Source of the DNA: Treponema sp.
GTDB taxonomy: Bacteria > Spirochaetota > Spirochaetia > Treponematales > Treponemataceae
DNA: 8,984 nt
Direction: 5' to 3'
NCBI GenBank assembly: GCA_016290335.1
Contig: JAEETM010000114.1
Coordinates: forward strand, 1 to 8,984
Each line of letters begins with the position of its first letter. Position 1 is the first letter of the stretch. The notes below the pieces were generated by a model that was given only the letters and a program-made list of their open reading frames with translations, ran no database searches and was not told where the DNA came from. A program made the translations under genes and the position numbers. Of this stretch, positions 5,816 to 8,984 are shown piece after piece.

Positions 5816-5864
5816 AGCGGCGGATATAAAAGTTATAAGATTTAGATAAGCAAAAACCGCCGCT
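5816..5864. repeat. GC-rich 8-bp inverted repeat
   Basis: AGCGGCGG (5816-5823) and CCGCCGCT (5857-5864) are perfect inverted repeats around a 33-nt AT-rich centre. They start one base after the neighbouring 10-bp inverted repeat. The GC-rich arms stand out in this AT-rich intergenic region. They could pair in RNA or mark two half sites. Confidence 0.6.
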
Positions 5865-5892
5865 AATACTAGTTAAAATCACATTTATGGTG

Positions 5893-5898
5893 TAAAAT
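5893..5898 (+). promoter_or_regulatory. -10 hexamer next to start codon at 5905
   Basis: TAAAAT (5893-5898) ends 6 nt before the ATG at 5905, and no ribosome binding site is visible between or upstream. A second TAAAAT lies at 5874-5879 but has no -35 partner. The -35 region for the nearer hexamer is also weak (TAGTTA, 5870-5875). The layout suggests leaderless translation, as for hisC on the other strand. Confidence 0.35.
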
Positions 5899-5904
5899 AC
5901 TTGT

Positions 5905-7806
5905 ATGGGGACATCTTCAAATCTTAGTTCAATAATCAGATATTACGCAGAAAAACAGAATTCACCCTTCATCGACTTTAAGGAATTCAGCATTTGGATA
6001 AAAAAGTACGCTGAAAAAAAAGTTGAAGAACAGGCTGAACTTGTAAAATATCTGGGAGATCCTTCTGGAACACTCACTGCAGAGCTTCAGGGCCTTGCAG
6101 AAAAACATATTGCCGCTGTAATTGATAATAACAATAAGAAAGTAATTGTTTCCATTGCCTTTTTGTCCCTAAAGTATTCAGAACGATACAAAGAAATTAC
6201 AAAAGACTTTACAGTACCGTATCTGACTGAGTTTGATTTACCTAAAAAAATCCCGTTTGATATTCTTGAAAGAAAAAAAGCACAGGAATATGTAACTGAA
6301 TGTATTCAGAATCAGAATACAAAAACACAAACTGTATATTTTCTTGAGTTTTTGCGCGAAGTTCCGGCTATGGTAATTCCATCTTCCGTACCGATTCAAA
6401 AGCTTATAGAAATTTCTCAGGCAAAAATTCTGCGTATGATGAGAAAAGAAGATTATCATGACTATCTTCTGAAAAAAATCCGTAGTTCAAATCCTACCAG
6501 AGAAATCTCAATCAAACACTTTTTTACAACGTACATCAATCCTGAATATTCAGGTTTTTACGACTTTACAAATGATGATGATTATTACCTCTGGAATCAG
6601 CTCTGCTATCTTTTGAGGGTAGATTTTGAAAAGCTTCAGGACCGAACAATCGAAGACTATAACGTACTTCAGTCAATTCAGATTTCGGAAGCCTATAATT
6701 CCTACTTAAAAGAACAGATGCAGGTTGCAAAGCGAAGAGAAAATGCACTCAAAGCTCTTAAAACAAACCTTGAGCAGAGTCCTTTCTTCTACTCTTCCAA
6801 TCAGATTCTTAAGTTCCATGATGAAAGCGGCCGTCTGCTCTATGGCCAGTATTCAGAAGAGGATTTAAAAGAATTTTTGCAGAAAGAAACAACCGATGCA
6901 GAAGAAAAAAGACTTCCGGAGCTGCTTGTTTTCAAGGTTGAATCGGGTACAAAATATTATGTTTATAAAGCAAACGTAATTTCGCTTGTTATCCGCCTTT
7001 GTAACGAAGCACATGGAACAATTGAAAGCATTCTGATTGATGAATGGTACAGGGCAATGCTTGATTATACAAAGCTCCCTGAAATGAATGATGATGAAAA
7101 GTTTGAACAGCGGCTTGAAGCTCTTGTTGAAGAAAAGTCGCCTGTACTTTATTCACTTTTGAATGCCAACTTTATGAGCTTCCTCGCCTACGAAAAATAT
7201 AATGACGAAGCCCTGCAGACCTTCCAGATTTTTGCTGATGATAAACTTCTCCCATATAACGGACTTCTTATGCTTAAGAGAACAAACATTCTTTCTGAAG
7301 CAAAAGCAAAGCTTCCGTTTATTTTCTCATTACCTATTCTTTCCTGGATTATCGGGCTCTTCAAAAACAAGAAAAAGGATAAAACAAAAGAAACCACAGC
7401 TGTTGTTGTTAAAAATCCTTTTGATGAAGAAGAAGCCAGTTCAGAACACAAACAGGGAATGACAAGGCAGCAGTCTCTTGCAGAACAGGCTGTAAAGGTT
7501 GCAAAGGAAATGATTCCGGAAGGCTCTTCTCTTGACCGCGAATTGAATTACCTGAACAAGCAGTGGAATAAGCTCATCACAAAAGAAGCCAGCATGAATC
7601 TTACAGAGGATGTAAACTCTCTTATCCGTGATTATACAAGAAAGGTTTGCCGTACAATTTCTGCATCATCCTTTACAAAAACAAGAATTGAAAACCTTGC
7701 AGAAACTCTTGTAAAGACTCCTAACCTTCAGAAAATAGGCGAAGAAAAAGCCCTGAAGGAATACATTGAACTTTACATGCTCCGTCTGGTAAGCAATTCC
7801 AGGTAG
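5905..7806 (+). CDS. Large protein of unknown function, probably spirochaete-specific
   Basis: 633 residues, mostly hydrophilic and helical, with no signal peptide. The start is the only plausible one; the next Met is far inside the conserved-looking N-terminus (LSSIIRYYAEKQNSP). A single hydrophobic stretch at about 470-486 (LPFIFSLPILSWIIGLF) is followed by a cluster of lysines (KNKKKDKTKE), consistent with one membrane or membrane-surface anchor. The approximately 145 residues after it are charged and helical. It may belong to the spirochaete domain-of-unknown-function group DUF5312, a recollection I hold with low confidence. No catalytic motif was found. The gene stands alone, divergent from hisC, and ends about 100 nt before a terminator-like hairpin. 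Confidence 0.85.
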   Translation: MGTSSNLSSIIRYYAEKQNSPFIDFKEFSIWIKKYAEKKVEEQAELVKYLGDPSGTLTAELQGLAEKHIAAVIDNNNKKVIVSIAFLSLKYSERYKEITKDFTVPYLTEFDLPKKIPFDILERKKAQEYVTECIQNQNTKTQTVYFLEFLREVPAMVIPSSVPIQKLIEISQAKILRMMRKEDYHDYLLKKIRSSNPTREISIKHFFTTYINPEYSGFYDFTNDDDYYLWNQLCYLLRVDFEKLQDRTIEDYNVLQSIQISEAYNSYLKEQMQVAKRRENALKALKTNLEQSPFFYSSNQILKFHDESGRLLYGQYSEEDLKEFLQKETTDAEEKRLPELLVFKVESGTKYYVYKANVISLVIRLCNEAHGTIESILIDEWYRAMLDYTKLPEMNDDEKFEQRLEALVEEKSPVLYSLLNANFMSFLAYEKYNDEALQTFQIFADDKLLPYNGLLMLKRTNILSEAKAKLPFIFSLPILSWIIGLFKNKKKDKTKETTAVVVKNPFDEEEASSEHKQGMTRQQSLAEQAVKVAKEMIPEGSSLDRELNYLNKQWNKLITKEASMNLTEDVNSLIRDYTRKVCRTISASSFTKTRIENLAETLVKTPNLQKIGEEKALKEYIELYMLRLVSNSR

Positions 7807-7831
7807 AAAACGCCTCAAAACATAAAAAAAA

Positions 7832-7919
7832 TCATTTTTTTTCACTTTTTTTAAAAATTTTTCTCAAAAAATGGTCCGAAATCTCAAACTTTTGAGATAT
7901 TTATAGTATAGGATTTTAT
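7832..7919 (+). repeat. Palindromic upstream element, copy 2
   Basis: Second copy of the element found inverted at 1406-1493. The identical core is 7864-7898, with the palindrome ATCTCAAACTTTTGAGAT at 7881-7898. Upstream T-rich DNA (7832-7863) and the downstream 9-bp GGATTTTAT (7911-7919) also match at corresponding distances. It sits upstream of ssb in the same orientation as copy 1 relative to its own operon. A TATAGT (7902-7907) just after the palindrome may be a -10 element, with no good -35. Confidence 0.85.
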
Positions 7920-7931
7920 CCTATTTTTTTT
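7908..7931 (+). terminator. Intrinsic terminator or ssb attenuator
   Basis: ATAGGAT (7908-7914), TTT, ATCCTAT (7918-7924), then eight T (7924-7931): a 7-bp stem with a 3-nt loop and a full T run. It lies 101 nt after the stop of the 633-residue gene and 46 nt before the ssb start. It probably ends the upstream transcript. If the ssb promoter lies in the repeat just upstream, the same hairpin would attenuate ssb. The stem is AT-rich and so moderate in strength. Confidence 0.6.
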
Positions 7932-7977
7932 AGCTCCGGCCGGGCCAAAAACACTATTTAATTATCAGAGGTTGTTT

Positions 7978-8499
7978 ATGAATCAATTGAACTCAATTAT
8001 TCTTGAAGGGAATCTTGTTGCTAATGCAGAATTGTCTGAACCGACAAAAGGATTCAAAGTATGCAGATTTTCACTGGGTGTAAACCGCTTTACAAAAAGT
8101 TTGAACGGTGAATCTATTGATGAGGTTTCTTTTTTTGATGTTGAAGCTTATGGAAAACTGGCAGAAACATGTGAGAAAAATTGCAGCAAGGGACGTGGGG
8201 TGCGTGTCGTAGGAAGGCTGAAGCAGAACAGATGGAAAAACAGCGAAGGTAAAAATGTGAGCAGAATTATTATTATTGCTGAACATATTGAGTACAAGCC
8301 TAAGTTCGAAAAGAAGGATTTTGCTGATTTACAAAATGAATTACCGGCAGAACTGCCAGATGAAGCACCTGCTGAAACCACACGGGAAACTCCAGTAAAA
8401 TCACCTAAAAAAAATGATGATACTGTGCTGGAACCTGTTGCCGCAGGAGACACTACATCAGCAAAGGAGGAATCTGTAACTGAAGAAGCCGTTTTCTAA
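7978..8499 (+). CDS. ssb: Single-stranded DNA-binding protein
   Basis: 173 residues from the ATG at 7978; the in-frame TTG at 7972 is rejected because AGAGG (7967-7971) sits 6 nt before the ATG. The N-terminal OB-fold (about 1-110) shows the usual order: NSIILEGNLVANAEL, FSLGVNRF, EVSFFDVEAYGKLAETC, GRGVRVVGRLKQNRW and SRIIIIAEHIEY. It binds ssDNA as a tetramer in replication, repair and recombination. Residues 114-173 are a disordered Glu/Pro-rich tail. The tail ends EEAVF instead of the usual acidic DDDIPF-type tip that recruits partner proteins, so partner binding may be weaker or different. The gene is alone, not in the common rpsF-ssb-rpsR cluster, so it may be a second paralogue. Confidence 0.9.
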   Translation: MNQLNSIILEGNLVANAELSEPTKGFKVCRFSLGVNRFTKSLNGESIDEVSFFDVEAYGKLAETCEKNCSKGRGVRVVGRLKQNRWKNSEGKNVSRIIIIAEHIEYKPKFEKKDFADLQNELPAELPDEAPAETTRETPVKSPKKNDDTVLEPVAAGDTTSAKEESVTEEAVF

Positions 8500-8511
8500 T
8501 CTGAACAACTT

Positions 8512-8527
8512 GAACTATTATTAGTTC
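8512..8527. terminator. Small hairpin between convergent genes
   Basis: GAACTA (8512-8517), TTAT, TAGTTC (8522-8527) form a perfect 6-bp stem across the 21-nt gap between the ssb stop and the stop of the convergent gene. A short TTT follows on the plus strand. It is AT-rich and lacks a full T run, so a shared terminator function is only a possibility. Confidence 0.25.
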
Positions 8528-8984
8528 TTTGTTTTACGGCCCTTACTGTAGCTGGCATTTCCTTTTTTATAGGAACCGCCGGCTGCAGTATTTGGCATTC
8601 TGTCACCCGTTTTTTTACCGGCTCTGGATTGTGCAGTTTGAGTTTTACCAGGTACTGCGGCCTGTTTTTTTCGCTCATTGGCAGCTTTATATTCTTCAAT
8701 CTGCTGAGGAGAATAAAAACCATCCTTCCAGTTAAAGCGGGAGCTTTCCGGCAAAGGCTGTCCACGAGACATTGAAGTAGAAATTGCTTTAATCTGGCTG
8801 CGAGTAACCTTTGTTTTAGAGAAATCAACAAGTATTCTCTTAAAGCCTGCCTGAGTTATGAAATTAACTTTATCTGTAATTGCAAAAGGTTCTTCCGGCA
8901 TAACAAAGGAACCATCTTTTGTAGAGTTAACCTTAAATACAGATTCTTCCTTATCGGTAAAGTAAGTAAAATCATAATCCTTAG
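8521..8984 (-). CDS. U32-family peptidase-like protein, C-terminal part
   Basis: The frame stays open to the right edge, so the 5' part is missing; about 154 residues are visible. The pattern resembles the C-terminal portion of U32 proteins (YegQ/TrhP/RlhA type, radical-associated tRNA or rRNA hydroxylation factors, or collagenase-like peptidases): YFTDKEESVFKVN, then PFAITDKVNFITQAGFKRILVDFS, then SRFNWKDGFYSPQQIEEYK. The assignment rests on this pattern alone, without the catalytic region. The last 45 or so residues are a lysine-rich, Gly/Ser/Ala low-complexity tail with repeated KK/KG/GR, as seen in RNA-binding proteins. An ATG at 8901 lies inside the frame but upstream codons read as a continuing protein. 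Confidence 0.6.
   Translation of the reverse strand, partial: KDYDFTYFTDKEESVFKVNSTKDGSFVMPEEPFAITDKVNFITQAGFKRILVDFSKTKVTRSQIKAISTSMSRGQPLPESSRFNWKDGFYSPQQIEEYKAANERKKQAAVPGKTQTAQSRAGKKTGDRMPNTAAGGSYKKGNASYSKGRKTKN

Noticed and set aside
1406..7919. Inverted repeats as ends of a 6.4-kb transposon
   Set aside because: There is no transposase, integrase or target duplication, and the enclosed genes are ordinary chromosomal ones. The upstream placement in both copies fits regulation or a dispersed repeat better.
8496..8831. Open frame of 111 codons on the minus strand overlapping the U32-like gene
   Set aside because: The other frame gives a protein-like sequence with family patterns and stays open past the window edge; this one is a shifted shadow.
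1..8984. CRISPR array, tRNA gene or insertion sequence
   Set aside because: I saw no regularly spaced direct repeats, no tRNA-like TTCGA arm in a cloverleaf context, and no transposase-like frame.

Overview
The window looks like a piece of a spirochaete chromosome, most likely a host-associated Treponema. The evidence is indirect: AT-rich intergenic DNA with long A and T runs, a histidinol-phosphate aminotransferase, calcineurin-type phosphoesterase and FGE-sulfatase-domain (SUMF1) cassette, and a large hydrophilic protein of a type I associate with spirochaetes. No rRNA or tRNA gene lies inside the window to settle the taxonomy.

Layout from left to right. Positions 1-341 hold no complete gene. 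On the minus strand they carry a near-consensus, A-tract-supported promoter (-35 at 268-273, -10 at 245-250), followed by a strongly folded transcript with a boxA-like element and a terminator-like hairpin. This is either the leader of an rRNA-type operon running off the left edge or a small RNA of about 120 nt. Positions 342-1407 (minus) are three very small genes of unknown function that overlap by 4 nt at each junction; the last encodes an exported protein with two separate 12-nt tandem arrays. Positions 1502-2877 (plus) are corA, with a strong promoter, a leader of about 280 nt and a 25-codon leader ORF with an excellent ribosome binding site. Positions 2874-5710 (minus) are an apparent operon of hisC, a metallophosphoesterase and an exported SUMF1-domain protein. 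Positions 5711-5904 are a divergent intergenic region with two strong inverted repeats and two apparently leaderless starts. Positions 5905-7806 (plus) encode a 633-residue protein of unknown function. Positions 7978-8499 (plus) are a stand-alone ssb, and 8521-8984 (minus) the C-terminal part of a probable U32-family peptidase or RNA-modification protein cut by the right edge.

The most unusual signal is an element of about 88 bp present twice in inverted orientation (1406-1493 and 7832-7919). Its 35-bp core is identical and holds an 18-bp palindrome. Each copy sits just upstream of an outward-pointing gene: the unknown three-gene operon on the left and ssb on the right. That placement suggests a shared regulatory element or dispersed repeat. 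If regulatory, it could tie the unknown operon to the same control as a single-stranded DNA-binding protein.

Most protein functions are inferred from family motifs read by eye. Promoters, hairpins and operators are sequence-pattern predictions.
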